NCBI RefSeq assembly: GCF_042675915.1
Contig: NZ_JBHTKL010000001.1
Coordinates: 248,001-312,000, forward strand
Reading direction: 5' to 3'
Length of the DNA stretch: 64,000 bases
From: Thalassobacillus_A hwangdonensis
Lineage (GTDB): Bacteria > Bacillota > Bacilli > Bacillales > Halobacillaceae
Part shown: positions 1-7,109 of the stretch, piece by piece
How the letters are laid out: each line of letters begins with the position of its first letter
Numbering within the stretch: the stretch's first letter is position 1
Position numbers and translations under genes: made by a program
The notes under the pieces: model-generated
The model's database searches: none
What the model saw: the letters and a program-made list of their open reading frames with translations, nothing else
What the model was told of the DNA's origin: nothing

Positions 1-1740
1 ATCCCCGTTAGGGTTTTCTCTCAAAGCAGTTTCCTGACCAAACCCGATGACATGATCTTTATCGAGCGGATGCAGATAATTACTGAATCCTGGTATTTTA
101 AGTTCACCTTCCAACTTAGGGTTTGCAGGGTCCTTAAGGTTGATGACGAACAGCGGATCGACTTGGCGGAAAGTCACCATGTATGCCCGGTCTTCCATGA
201 ATCTCGCACTATAAATCCGTTCACCTTCAGCAAGATTCTCAACAGACCCAAGCCTGTTCATGTCTTCATCATAAGTGAATAGATGGTTCGAAGAGGGTTG
301 ATCCTCATTCCAATCTGAACCCGTCGTCGTAGCAATACGGAAGACATCATTTCGCTCATCCATGGAAAATTGGTTCAGAATTCTTCCGGGAATTACATTT
401 TCCGCAGCAAATTTAAAATCCCCGTCATTCAATGAAAATTTAAGTACTTTCGTGTCTGGAGAAAATGCTGGTGCTGGAAGTATTGAATCGAAAACACCTT
501 TTGTTTCTTCGACATCTTTAAGGAATGGCATTGTCATGAACAAGTTTTCTTCGTTCATATACACAGATGAAGAGGAACCGATATACGATTCAATGTTCGC
601 TTCCTGCTCAAGATTATCCAGGTTCAAGGAAGCTATGACGACGAACTGGTTCCCTTTTGATTCCGGAAGGTAAGCGATGTCTTCGTATGGAATCGGCTGC
701 GTTTCTTCCATATCATCCGTTTTAAATCTTGGTCGTACATCTGAATCCTTTTGCTCCATCCAATAATAGTCTGCCCAGTGGTTGGTAAGCAGGTAAAGGG
801 TATCATCGATTCTTCTTGAGTCCATATAATGCCCGCTCAATTCAAGTTCTTTTACCATTTCTGGGTGTTTTATTGTTGATATATCATAAATTCTAGTGCT
901 GAGAAACGACTGAAATGCTGGCATAATCGCTGCGTCGTTCGAGCTGCCTTTTTCCCTTGCCATATCATCGACATGTTTCATACCAATGACGACAAGCTGG
1001 TCTTCATGTAAGTAAATTTCTCTTGGATAGAAGGTGTCATCTTCCAGAGTAGTTATTACTTCAGCTTTACTGTCTCCATTTTCTACAATGATCACGTCTG
1101 TTTCCCTGACGAAGAATGTGTGTGTGCCATTTGTCTTAATGATGTCCGCTTCGTCGACGCCATCGACCTGTACATTCGTTTCGGAAGCTTCGGATGTAGG
1201 GGCTGCTGAGCTGCTTTCAGCTCCTGAATCAGCAGAATCTTCCATCGACTCTCCCTGAGCAAAGCCATCACTGTTTCTTTCTTTCATTGCCTTACGTTGT
1301 TCCTCGAATAGGGAATACATATGATTTTTATCTTTGATAGATGGAAGCTCTTTTTCGGTGTGGAAAATGAAAGGCTCTGATTGGACGGATTGGTTTTGTT
1401 TATCTTTCACTTTTTCTGAAAGGTGGATGGTATAGGATTGATTTCGTCGGAACTTTTGTTCAGGTGGGTGTATGATCAACTCATTTTCATTCGCCACTTC
1501 TACAGACACGTCAACAGGTTGATTATTCGAATCAAAGACTTGGACGTTATCCTTTGTGACTGTCGATTCAATCAGCCCCTCTGAAAATGAAATGGAGAGA
1601 GAAGTGTTGATAGCAACGTCATCCGTTTCGCCATTCAGTTTCAAGGTGGCAACAGACTCACCCATTGTCGCTGTCCATATGATGCCTGCGATAAGAAGTA
1701 GTACACTTGCAGATACTAAAGCCCAAAGCCATTTTTTCAT
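1..1740 (-). CDS. secreted beta-propeller domain protein (3' end outside window)
   Basis: The reading frame runs without a stop from an ATG at 1740 down to base 1, so 580 codons are present and the C-terminus lies outside. It begins MKKWLWALVSASVLLLIAGI, a signal peptide or signal anchor. Residues about 30-115 look like an SbsA/Big_5-type Ig domain (short strands, Asn and Val rich, ending in FIFHT). Next comes an acidic Ser-rich linker, then VQVDGVDEADIIKTNG, the hallmark opening of the secreted 'beta-propeller domain' family (PF09826 type). No catalytic residues are known for this family; the protein is expected outside the membrane. The Shine-Dalgarno GGGGGT sits 7 bases before the ATG. A palindrome in the leader suggests repressor control. 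Family assignment is good; the role is unknown. Confidence 0.85.
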   Translation of the reverse strand, partial: MKKWLWALVSASVLLLIAGIIWTATMGESVATLKLNGETDDVAINTSLSISFSEGLIESTVTKDNVQVFDSNNQPVDVSVEVANENELIIHPPEQKFRRNQSYTIHLSEKVKDKQNQSVQSEPFIFHTEKELPSIKDKNHMYSLFEEQRKAMKERNSDGFAQGESMEDSADSGAESSSAAPTSEASETNVQVDGVDEADIIKTNGTHTFFVRETDVIIVENGDSKAEVITTLEDDTFYPREIYLHEDQLVVIGMKHVDDMAREKGSSNDAAIMPAFQSFLSTRIYDISTIKHPEMVKELELSGHYMDSRRIDDTLYLLTNHWADYYWMEQKDSDVRPRFKTDDMEETQPIPYEDIAYLPESKGNQFVVIASLNLDNLEQEANIESYIGSSSSVYMNEENLFMTMPFLKDVEETKGVFDSILPAPAFSPDTKVLKFSLNDGDFKFAAENVIPGRILNQFSMDERNDVFRIATTTGSDWNEDQPSSNHLFTYDEDMNRLGSVENLAEGERIYSARFMEDRAYMVTFRQVDPLFVINLKDPANPKLEGELKIPGFSNYLHPLDKDHVIGFGQETALRENPNGD

Positions 1741-1760
1741 AAAAAGACCCCCATCTTTTT

Positions 1761-1784
1761 TTGTTTGACTGATTAGTCGAACAA
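1761..1784. promoter_or_regulatory. palindrome in the leader of the beta-propeller gene, TetR-operator-like
   Basis: Arms TTGTTTGACT and AGTCGAACAA flank GATT, pairing at 9 of 10 positions. It ends about 20 bases upstream of the ATG at 1740. A GACT-n4-AGTC centre with T/A-rich flanks resembles operators of TetR-family repressors. No regulator gene is visible next to it. In RNA it could also form a hairpin just upstream of the ribosome binding site. Confidence 0.4.
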
Positions 1785-1839
1785 GATGGAGGAAAGGTTA
1801 CATGTTTTTTACACTTTAAGAAAGAAAAGCCAAGTTTTT

Positions 1840-1974
1840 TTACAGGTGATCTGATTTTTTCGAGTACTGGTGACGGCCAAGCTTACGGTTTTTCTCTTTC
1901 AATTCATTCTTTTCTTCATGGTGTGCCTGGTTGTCGAATGCTTTTTTGTTATCATCTTTTGTTCTTTTGGTCAT
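1840..1974 (-). CDS. small basic protein, DUF3941-like
   Basis: A 44-residue frame starts MTKRTKDDNKKAFDNQAHHE and ends GRHQYSKKSDHL. The composition (Lys, Asn, His, Glu) and the C-terminal HQYSKKxDHL tail match the small DUF3941 proteins found in Bacillaceae, whose function is unknown. The Shine-Dalgarno AAGGGGG lies 8 bases before the ATG, inside the 3' arm of the hairpin at 1982-2013, so translation from transcripts reading out of degV may be masked. It lies on the same strand as degV and the beta-propeller gene. Confidence 0.7.
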   Translation of the reverse strand: MTKRTKDDNKKAFDNQAHHEEKNELKEKNRKLGRHQYSKKSDHL

Positions 1975-1981
1975 AGGAAAA

Positions 1982-2013
1982 CCCCCTTTCACCGCTTAGT
2001 GTGTGAAAGGGGG
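1982..2013 (-). terminator. hairpin after degV, weak terminator, overlaps a ribosome binding site
   Basis: An 11-base perfect stem (CCCCCTTTCAC / GTGAAAGGGGG), 8 bases after the DegV stop codon. On the minus strand it is followed only by TTTTCC, so termination may be partial. Its 3' arm is the Shine-Dalgarno of the 44-residue gene downstream. Confidence 0.7.
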
Positions 2014-2020
2014 AGGATGA

Positions 2021-2881
2021 TTATTTATAAGGAGCGTTCAGGAAAAATAATGCGATGGTTCCAGGACCGGCATGTGCGCCGATAGCAGACCCGATCATAT
2101 CGATATGAATCGCTTCAGTACCGAATTCTTCTTTGATCATGGAAGCAAGATTTTCTGCTGTTTCCAGTGCATCTCCATGACTGATCGCAATCGTCTGGTT
2201 CTCGAGATCTGCCCCACGCTCTTTCATGATTTCAATCATCCGTTTCCATACTTTCTTGGAGCCGCGGATTTTTTCCAAAGGAATCAATTTACCATCTTCC
2301 ATATGAAGGAGTGGTTTGATTTTCAAGAGTGAACCGACGAAGGCAGCTGTTTTACTGACACGTCCGCCTCTATAGAGATACTCCAAATCGTCAACGGTGA
2401 AGATATGTTCCATATGGGTAGCATGGTAGGAGCCCACTTCCTTTACCTCATCAAAGGAAGCACCTTCTTTGGCAAGCTGGGCGGCTCTTAATACGACGAG
2501 ACCATACCCAAGTGATGCACATTTGGTATCGATGATTTCCAAATCGAAATCAGGATATTCTTCTTTCACTTCGGATTCCATCATTTTTGCTGTCTGATAT
2601 GTACCGGATAATTCGGATGAAAACGCAAAATACACACATGGCTGGTTGTCTTTGGCATAACGTAGAAATGTTTCTTTGAACGTTGTTGGAGTCACTTGCG
2701 ACGTTTTAGGTGCAGCTCCATCACGCATGGCATCGTAAACCTTTTTAGGCGTAATCGTTTTGCCATCCAGGTAGTCTTCTTCATTAAGGTGGACGGTCAA
2801 AGGGACCATTTCAATATCATAGGAGTCAAATTCATGTTGGGATAAATCACACGCGGAATCACATAAAATTTTAACTGTCAT
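2021..2881 (-). CDS. yitS: DegV family fatty-acid-binding protein
   Basis: A protein of 286 residues from the ATG at 2881 (AGAAGG eight bases upstream; an in-frame GTG at 2890 is less well placed). It begins MTVKILCDSACDLS, the DegV opening with a phosphate-contacting Asp-Ser pair, followed by SQVTPTTF and later the IAISHGDA and GAHAGPGT segments of the second domain. Length is normal. DegV (FakB-type) proteins bind a single fatty acid in a buried pocket; FakB members present it to the kinase FakA, but no kinase gene is nearby. Position next to yitT matches B. subtilis yitS. Confidence 0.92.
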   Translation of the reverse strand: MTVKILCDSACDLSQHEFDSYDIEMVPLTVHLNEEDYLDGKTITPKKVYDAMRDGAAPKTSQVTPTTFKETFLRYAKDNQPCVYFAFSSELSGTYQTAKMMESEVKEEYPDFDLEIIDTKCASLGYGLVVLRAAQLAKEGASFDEVKEVGSYHATHMEHIFTVDDLEYLYRGGRVSKTAAFVGSLLKIKPLLHMEDGKLIPLEKIRGSKKVWKRMIEIMKERGADLENQTIAISHGDALETAENLASMIKEEFGTEAIHIDMIGSAIGAHAGPGTIALFFLNAPYK

Positions 2882-3065
2882 TGCTTTCACCTTCTGCTTT
2901 TATTCTATTGATTCAAGTTTATTCCTTATATATGGATGTGTCAAAGTATTCTCCTTCACAAAGGGATTAAAAGATTTTTTTAATGGGAAATGAGTTATGG
3001 AACCTTGATTTTATTCAGGAACGGTGATAAAAAAAGAATAGTGTTTTTTCTGAGGAGGTTTTCGA

Positions 3066-3914
3066 TTGTTTTCATTTGAAGCGAAACGGATCATCGTTGT
3101 CATTTTCGGGGCAGTACTGAATGCTCTATCACTTAATCTATTCCTGATTGAAGCTAACGTTTATGCAAGTGGCTTTACAGGGGTAGCACAGTTGCTCTCG
3201 AGTGTATTCAAAGATTTTTTAAGTATTGAAGGGATAAGTACCGGTATCATCCTGCTGGTGTTGAACATTCCAGTAGCGATACTCGGTTGGTATAAAGTTG
3301 GAAAAGGCTTCACGGTTTACAGTGCTTTATCTGTTGCATTCACGACTTTGTTCCTTGAATTGATCCCCCTGCAGTCTTTGTCACAGGATATCATTCTGAA
3401 TGCCGTATTCGGTGGTGTTCTCGGTGGTGCCGGTGTAGGGATAACATTGAAGTGGGGTGCCTCAACCGGGGGGCTTGATATTATCGCAATGATTCTATCC
3501 CGGATGAAAGATCGTCCTATCGGCATTTATTTCCTTATCATTAATAGTGGAATCATTGCAGTCGCAGGTATTTTGTATGAACCGGAAAACGCGCTATACA
3601 CGTTACTTACGTTATATGTATCGACACGCGTCATCGATGCAATCCATACACGCCATGAAAAGCTTACAGCAATGATTATTACAACTAAGGCACCGGATCT
3701 TGAAAAAGCGATCCATGCCAGAATGGTTCGTGGAATAACGACGCTGCCAGCAAAAGGAGCATTCACCCAGGAAGATAAGAACATGCTGGTGATGGTCATC
3801 ACACGCTATGAACTTTATGATTTACAGCACATCATTAATGATGTCGATCCTCAAGCGTTCACTAACATTGTACAAACGACAGGAATTTTCGGTTTCTTCC
3901 GAAAAGATGACTGA
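3066..3914 (+). CDS. yitT: YitT family membrane protein (DUF2179 C-terminus)
   Basis: Starts at a TTG at 3066, eight bases after GAGGAGG; no ATG is better placed. The 282 residues hold about five hydrophobic segments in the first 190 residues (LFLIEANVYASGFTGVAQLL and GAGVGITLKWGASTGGLDII are family-typical), followed by a soluble C-terminal DUF2179 domain from about residue 205 (HARMVRGITTLPAKGAFT, then VITRYELYDLQHIINDVDP). It belongs to the YitT/YebE/YqfU group of integral membrane proteins; substrate and role are not established. Order yitS-yitT-BsuPI is conserved with B. subtilis. Confidence 0.92.
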   Translation: MFSFEAKRIIVVIFGAVLNALSLNLFLIEANVYASGFTGVAQLLSSVFKDFLSIEGISTGIILLVLNIPVAILGWYKVGKGFTVYSALSVAFTTLFLELIPLQSLSQDIILNAVFGGVLGGAGVGITLKWGASTGGLDIIAMILSRMKDRPIGIYFLIINSGIIAVAGILYEPENALYTLLTLYVSTRVIDAIHTRHEKLTAMIITTKAPDLEKAIHARMVRGITTLPAKGAFTQEDKNMLVMVITRYELYDLQHIINDVDPQAFTNIVQTTGIFGFFRKDD

Positions 3915-3928
3915 TCATGTAACTTTTT

Positions 3929-3974
3929 CCTTTTCAAATCGTCTATAATAATAGACAAGTAGGATTTGAAAAGG
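3929..3974 (+). promoter_or_regulatory. nested inverted repeat covering the ribosome binding site of the BsuPI lipoprotein gene
   Basis: Outer arms CCTTTTCAAATC (3929-3940) and GATTTGAAAAGG (3963-3974) are a perfect 12-base inverted repeat. Inside lie GTCTAT (3941-3946) and ATAGAC (3951-3956). The 3' outer arm contains the AAAAGG Shine-Dalgarno used 11 bases later by the ATG at 3986. A TATAAT at 3944-3949 lies within the structure, so an internal promoter would give transcripts lacking the 5' arm. There is no U-tract, so a plain terminator is unlikely. Confidence 0.6.
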
Positions 3975-3985
3975 ATGTGACGAAC

Positions 3986-4867
3986 ATGAAAAACATAGGC
4001 TTGATGTTATTAAGTGTTTTTGCGATCTTCATGGTTGCTGCATGCAGTTCAGAGGAAAGTCAGGGTTCTGAAGGAAAAGAGGAACCGGTGGAAGTGCCTG
4101 CGGAAAATACGGATGAAACCGAAGATCAGACGGGAGAGATTGATTTGGATCAGGCAATCTCACATTTGAAATTGGAAGCGGAAGCCCAGCCATCGAAGGA
4201 AAAAGTGTTATTTGACTTTTCATTGACGAATGAAGCGGAAGAAACCTATAAACTTGGCTTTTCCTCCGGTCAAAAATACGAAATCATTGTAACCGATGCA
4301 AATGGTAAAGAAGTCTACAAATATTCCGATGGTAAAATGTTCACGGAAGCACTGGAATATGTCACGTTTAACGGAGGAGACACGCAGGAATTCCAGGAAG
4401 AGTGGACTGAAGGAGTCGTTCCAGGCAACTATGAAGCAATGATTACGATCAAAGTGATGTCGATCAACGACCAGCCTTTAGAGTCTGAACCATTCACTAC
4501 TACCGTTCCGTTTGAGATTGGTGAAGGGGCGACCCAAAATGATAGCGATCAGTCTGCTGGGGAAGAGGCGTTCCGCAATCTGCAAGTAAGCGGGGAAGAC
4601 GGTTCCTACACGATCACTGGTGAAGCACGTGTCTTCGAAGGCCAGTTCCGCTATAACGTGGAGGATGGTCATAACATTTTGATTGAGGATACTGTGGTCG
4701 AAGTAGACGAAGGCGCTCCTGCTTGGGCATCTTTTTCCTTTGAAATTACTCTGTCTGAGGATCAATTGCCTGACAACGGATCCTTGACGTTGACGATCTA
4801 CCAAGTCAATCCGTCAGATGGTCGGCCTACGAACGTCAATTATGTACCACTGGAAAGTTTCCAATAG
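3986..4867 (+). CDS. lipoprotein with BsuPI-type inhibitor domain and C-terminal Gmad2 domain
   Basis: ATG at 3986 is preferred over the GTG at 3977, which abuts the Shine-Dalgarno. The N-terminus is a lipoprotein signal with lipobox VAAC (Cys20), then an acidic Glu/Asp-rich linker. Residues about 50-175 resemble the BsuPI intracellular proteinase inhibitor fold (FDFSLTNEAEETYKLGFSSG, then GNYEAMITI). The last 95 residues match the Gmad2 Ig-like domain (ITGEARVFEGQFRYNVEDG ... LTIYQVNPSDGRPTNVNYVPL). B. subtilis Ipi at this locus is a small cytoplasmic protein without signal or Gmad2, so here the domain is exported and membrane-tethered. Protease inhibition is inferred only from fold. Confidence 0.8.
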   Translation: MKNIGLMLLSVFAIFMVAACSSEESQGSEGKEEPVEVPAENTDETEDQTGEIDLDQAISHLKLEAEAQPSKEKVLFDFSLTNEAEETYKLGFSSGQKYEIIVTDANGKEVYKYSDGKMFTEALEYVTFNGGDTQEFQEEWTEGVVPGNYEAMITIKVMSINDQPLESEPFTTTVPFEIGEGATQNDSDQSAGEEAFRNLQVSGEDGSYTITGEARVFEGQFRYNVEDGHNILIEDTVVEVDEGAPAWASFSFEITLSEDQLPDNGSLTLTIYQVNPSDGRPTNVNYVPLESFQ

Positions 4868-4872
4868 TATGC

Positions 4873-4908
4873 AAAAGGGAATGTGCCTGATGAGCACATT
4901 CCCTTTTT
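4873..4908. terminator. bidirectional terminator
   Basis: A 14-base stem (AAAAGGGAATGTGC / GCACATTCCCTTTT) flanked by A and T runs, between the convergent lipoprotein and NifU-N genes; it works on both strands. Confidence 0.9.
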
Positions 4909-4921
4909 ACGTTGCTATGGA

Positions 4922-5185
4922 TTAATAGCCATGTTCTTCAAATACTTTTTCTACTTCTGGAGTCACAGCATCCCATTCTGCATCCATCTTTTTATTGATT
5001 GTGATGAAGTTCTGGAATCCAAAGACGTTATCAACACCGTCCACTTTCATCAAGTCATTCATAATATCATATTCACTGGTTTGGCCAGCTGCGACGGAAA
5101 CGCTCCCATCGCCTTTGAAAATCAGTGAATCCGCTGTGAATTTCATTGCATTCGGGTTCGGGGTCGGTTGTGCTACTACGCTCAT
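4922..5185 (-). CDS. stand-alone NifU/Nfu N-terminal domain protein
   Basis: Eighty-seven residues from the ATG at 5185, seven bases after GGAAGGAGAG. It begins MSVVAQPTPNPNAMKFTAD, the signature opening of the Nfu N-terminal domain (PF08712), and continues to KVFEEHGY. The Cys-x-x-Cys-containing NifU C-terminal domain that holds the Fe-S cluster is absent, so this is the accessory domain alone. In Firmicutes the domain also begins CvfC-type proteins that carry a HEAT-like extension, likewise absent here. A role in Fe-S trafficking or protein contact is inference. Confidence 0.85.
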   Translation of the reverse strand: MSVVAQPTPNPNAMKFTADSLIFKGDGSVSVAAGQTSEYDIMNDLMKVDGVDNVFGFQNFITINKKMDAEWDAVTPEVEKVFEEHGY

Positions 5186-5343
5186 CAAAATCTCTCCTTC
5201 CATGTACTACATCCATTTTAGCAAACACGTAACCTGCTGAACAGTAAAGTGGAAGTGAAAATGTAATAGAACTTACACACTTATCGCGCAACATTGAAAA
5301 GCTCCTGTGATAGAATAGAGACACTTTCAAAGGGGGAAGAGTG

Positions 5344-6171
5344 ATGGAAGAACGAATCATCGAACGATTAAGAAAGGTGAAAGCGGACGACTATCAACTG
5401 GGTGAGATACACAACCTCCAGGATTTGACGACATTGATGCTGCAGAAAATCGGTTCCACTGATCCCGTTCTGCGCGATGAACTGATCTACACTACGTTTT
5501 CTACCTTTATCATGAAAGAATATTATTCTAATGAACAGATGAAAAGCATTCTGAAATCAGTATTGAATAAAAATTACTTATTTTATCGTATCGGTCATTC
5601 CCATAAAGAAGAAGATGCCGTCTTTAAACGCAGCTTTTCCGTGCTGTTGATTCCACCTATTTTCCATCAGCACCAGCAGGAAGCCTTCCTGACGGAAAAA
5701 GAGATCCATGACACATGGGAAGCATTGAAAAAATATATCCAGCAGGAAAAAGATCACAGAGGATATGTAGAAGGAAAGGGATGGGCCCATGCGATGGCCC
5801 ATGCTGCAGATGCGCTTGCTGCTGTAGCTAAATGTGAAGAGATTCACGGAGAAGCGTTGAAATCAATGCTTCCAGTTATTCAGCAGCAGTTTTTAATTGA
5901 TCAGCCCTATCTACATGATGAAGAAGAACGCATGGTCACGGCGATCATGGTCATGTTCGGGAAAATGGAACACACCGATAAAGTGGCGTGGCTGGAATCG
6001 TTGATTTATCAAAGAAAAACCTGGACTGACCCAAATGAAGATATCATCATCAACAATAGTAAACATTTGCTGCGTGCCCTTTATTTCCGAATGCTCTACG
6101 GCGATCACCGACCAATGACCCAAGTGATCGAAAACCTCCTGCGTGAATTGAGAAAAGAAGAAGCCTATTAA
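5344..6171 (+). CDS. DUF2785 family protein
   Basis: Starts at ATG 5344, seven bases after AAGGGGG (a GTG directly before it is less likely). The 275 residues are largely alpha-helical, with the conserved block YVEGKGWAHAMAHAADAL around residue 140 and ALYFRMLYGD near the end. This matches the DUF2785 family of HEAT-like cytoplasmic proteins. Some members are annotated as membrane-associated, but no signal or transmembrane segment is visible here. Function is unknown. The next gene begins 17 bases downstream, suggesting one transcript. Confidence 0.8.
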   Translation: MEERIIERLRKVKADDYQLGEIHNLQDLTTLMLQKIGSTDPVLRDELIYTTFSTFIMKEYYSNEQMKSILKSVLNKNYLFYRIGHSHKEEDAVFKRSFSVLLIPPIFHQHQQEAFLTEKEIHDTWEALKKYIQQEKDHRGYVEGKGWAHAMAHAADALAAVAKCEEIHGEALKSMLPVIQQQFLIDQPYLHDEEERMVTAIMVMFGKMEHTDKVAWLESLIYQRKTWTDPNEDIIINNSKHLLRALYFRMLYGDHRPMTQVIENLLRELRKEEAY

Positions 6172-6188
6172 AGAAGGTGACGGTAGTC

Positions 6189-6605
6189 ATGCTCAAAAAA
6201 GGAATATGGATTGGTACTGTTTCTGGATTTGCATTGGGAATATTCTTATGGTTGATGGAAGAAGTGACCGGTCAACGAGTGTACACACTCTTGATGAATG
6301 TGGATTTCATTCCGGTAATCGGAGACATTGAATGGCCATTTTTCATGGAGTGGTTGTTCCATCTTATTATTTCCTGGGGAATAGGAATCGTCTATGTGTA
6401 CTTGTTAAAGAGTAAAATGAGGGATGATCAAGGCCACCGTTGGTCGTTGGCTCTGACGCTCTCCACCTTGGCTGCTTTGACTTATTTTCCACTAACAGAA
6501 CTGGCAATCAAGCCAACCCCAGACCTTGATAACCTGATTGCCATAACCTACTGGACAATCGGCCACATCATTTATTCCATTGTGTTGAAAATATCTTATA
6601 AATGA
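6189..6605 (+). CDS. hypothetical four-helix membrane protein
   Basis: ATG at 6189 lies 11 bases after AAGAAGG. The 138-residue product has four hydrophobic stretches (near 5-25, 50-75, 85-105 and 115-135) separated by short loops, including a GDIEWPFFMEWLFH segment before helix 2. I do not recognise a named family. It probably shares a transcript with the DUF2785 gene, from which it is separated by 17 bases. Confidence 0.65.
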   Translation: MLKKGIWIGTVSGFALGIFLWLMEEVTGQRVYTLLMNVDFIPVIGDIEWPFFMEWLFHLIISWGIGIVYVYLLKSKMRDDQGHRWSLALTLSTLAALTYFPLTELAIKPTPDLDNLIAITYWTIGHIIYSIVLKISYK

Positions 6606-6666
6606 TGAAGAGTAGATTTCGAGGGGAAAACTCGATAGCATTATATCTTTTTTAATCAATACCTTT

Positions 6667-7077
6667 GTAACTAGAATTGTATACTTAATGGAACTGCAAG
6701 ATCTGCATTATAATCGTTTGCTGGGAAAAGAAAATGTGTAATGTTGGCAGAAGACTGCGACAAAAAGATTCTTCTACATCCCTTCAGTGTGTAATTGATG
6801 GAAAGCCTTTTTCGGTGAAGTGTGGGAGAATACCAGGAGACTCCTGCGGAAAAACGGGCGATCCGAGACTCCGCAGTGTGGGTTTTACGAGGAGGCTCGG
6901 GCGTTCGTCCGCGGAAAGCGAGTGGTATTCACCCGCACGTACGCATAATATTCGCATGAAAAAGTGTAGTGAACACGAGGTTACTCCAAAAGGTGAGCAG
7001 ATCTAGATGATCTTCTTTTTCTTATATTCCGTGCACATACGAATGTTTGAGTGAACAATGAAACGGTAACTAGAATT
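6667..7077 (+). repeat. 12-base direct repeats bracketing a structured repeat
   Basis: GTAACTAGAATT occurs identically at 6667-6678 and 7066-7077, in the 504-base gap between the membrane protein gene and the SDR gene. The interval contains structured repeat copy A (6822-6938) and no convincing gene. The repeats could mark a past insertion or duplication, or be part of two promoters; GTAACTAGAA also occurs at about 31750. Confidence 0.4.
6822..6938 (+). repeat. dispersed structured intergenic repeat, copy A
   Basis: The core contains GACTCCTGCGGA, GACTCCGCA, GAGGAGGCT and CCGCGGAAAGCGA. An inner stem pairs CTGCGGA (6844-6850) with TCCGCAG (6870-6876). An outer stem pairs GAATACC (6828-6834) with GGTATTC (6924-6930), extended by GTG/CAC. 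The G+C content is clearly higher than in the flanks. The same core occurs at 33126-33294 (minus strand) and 62469-62583 (plus strand) with different outer arms. Confidence 0.75.
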
Positions 7078-7109
7078 AAGAGACACACTTAAACTTTGGA
7101 GGTATTTTA

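Noticed and set aside
6734..7006. 90-codon open frame on the plus strand across the 6.8 kb gap
   Set aside because: It runs straight through structured repeat copy A, has no Shine-Dalgarno and has a composition set by the GC-rich repeat.
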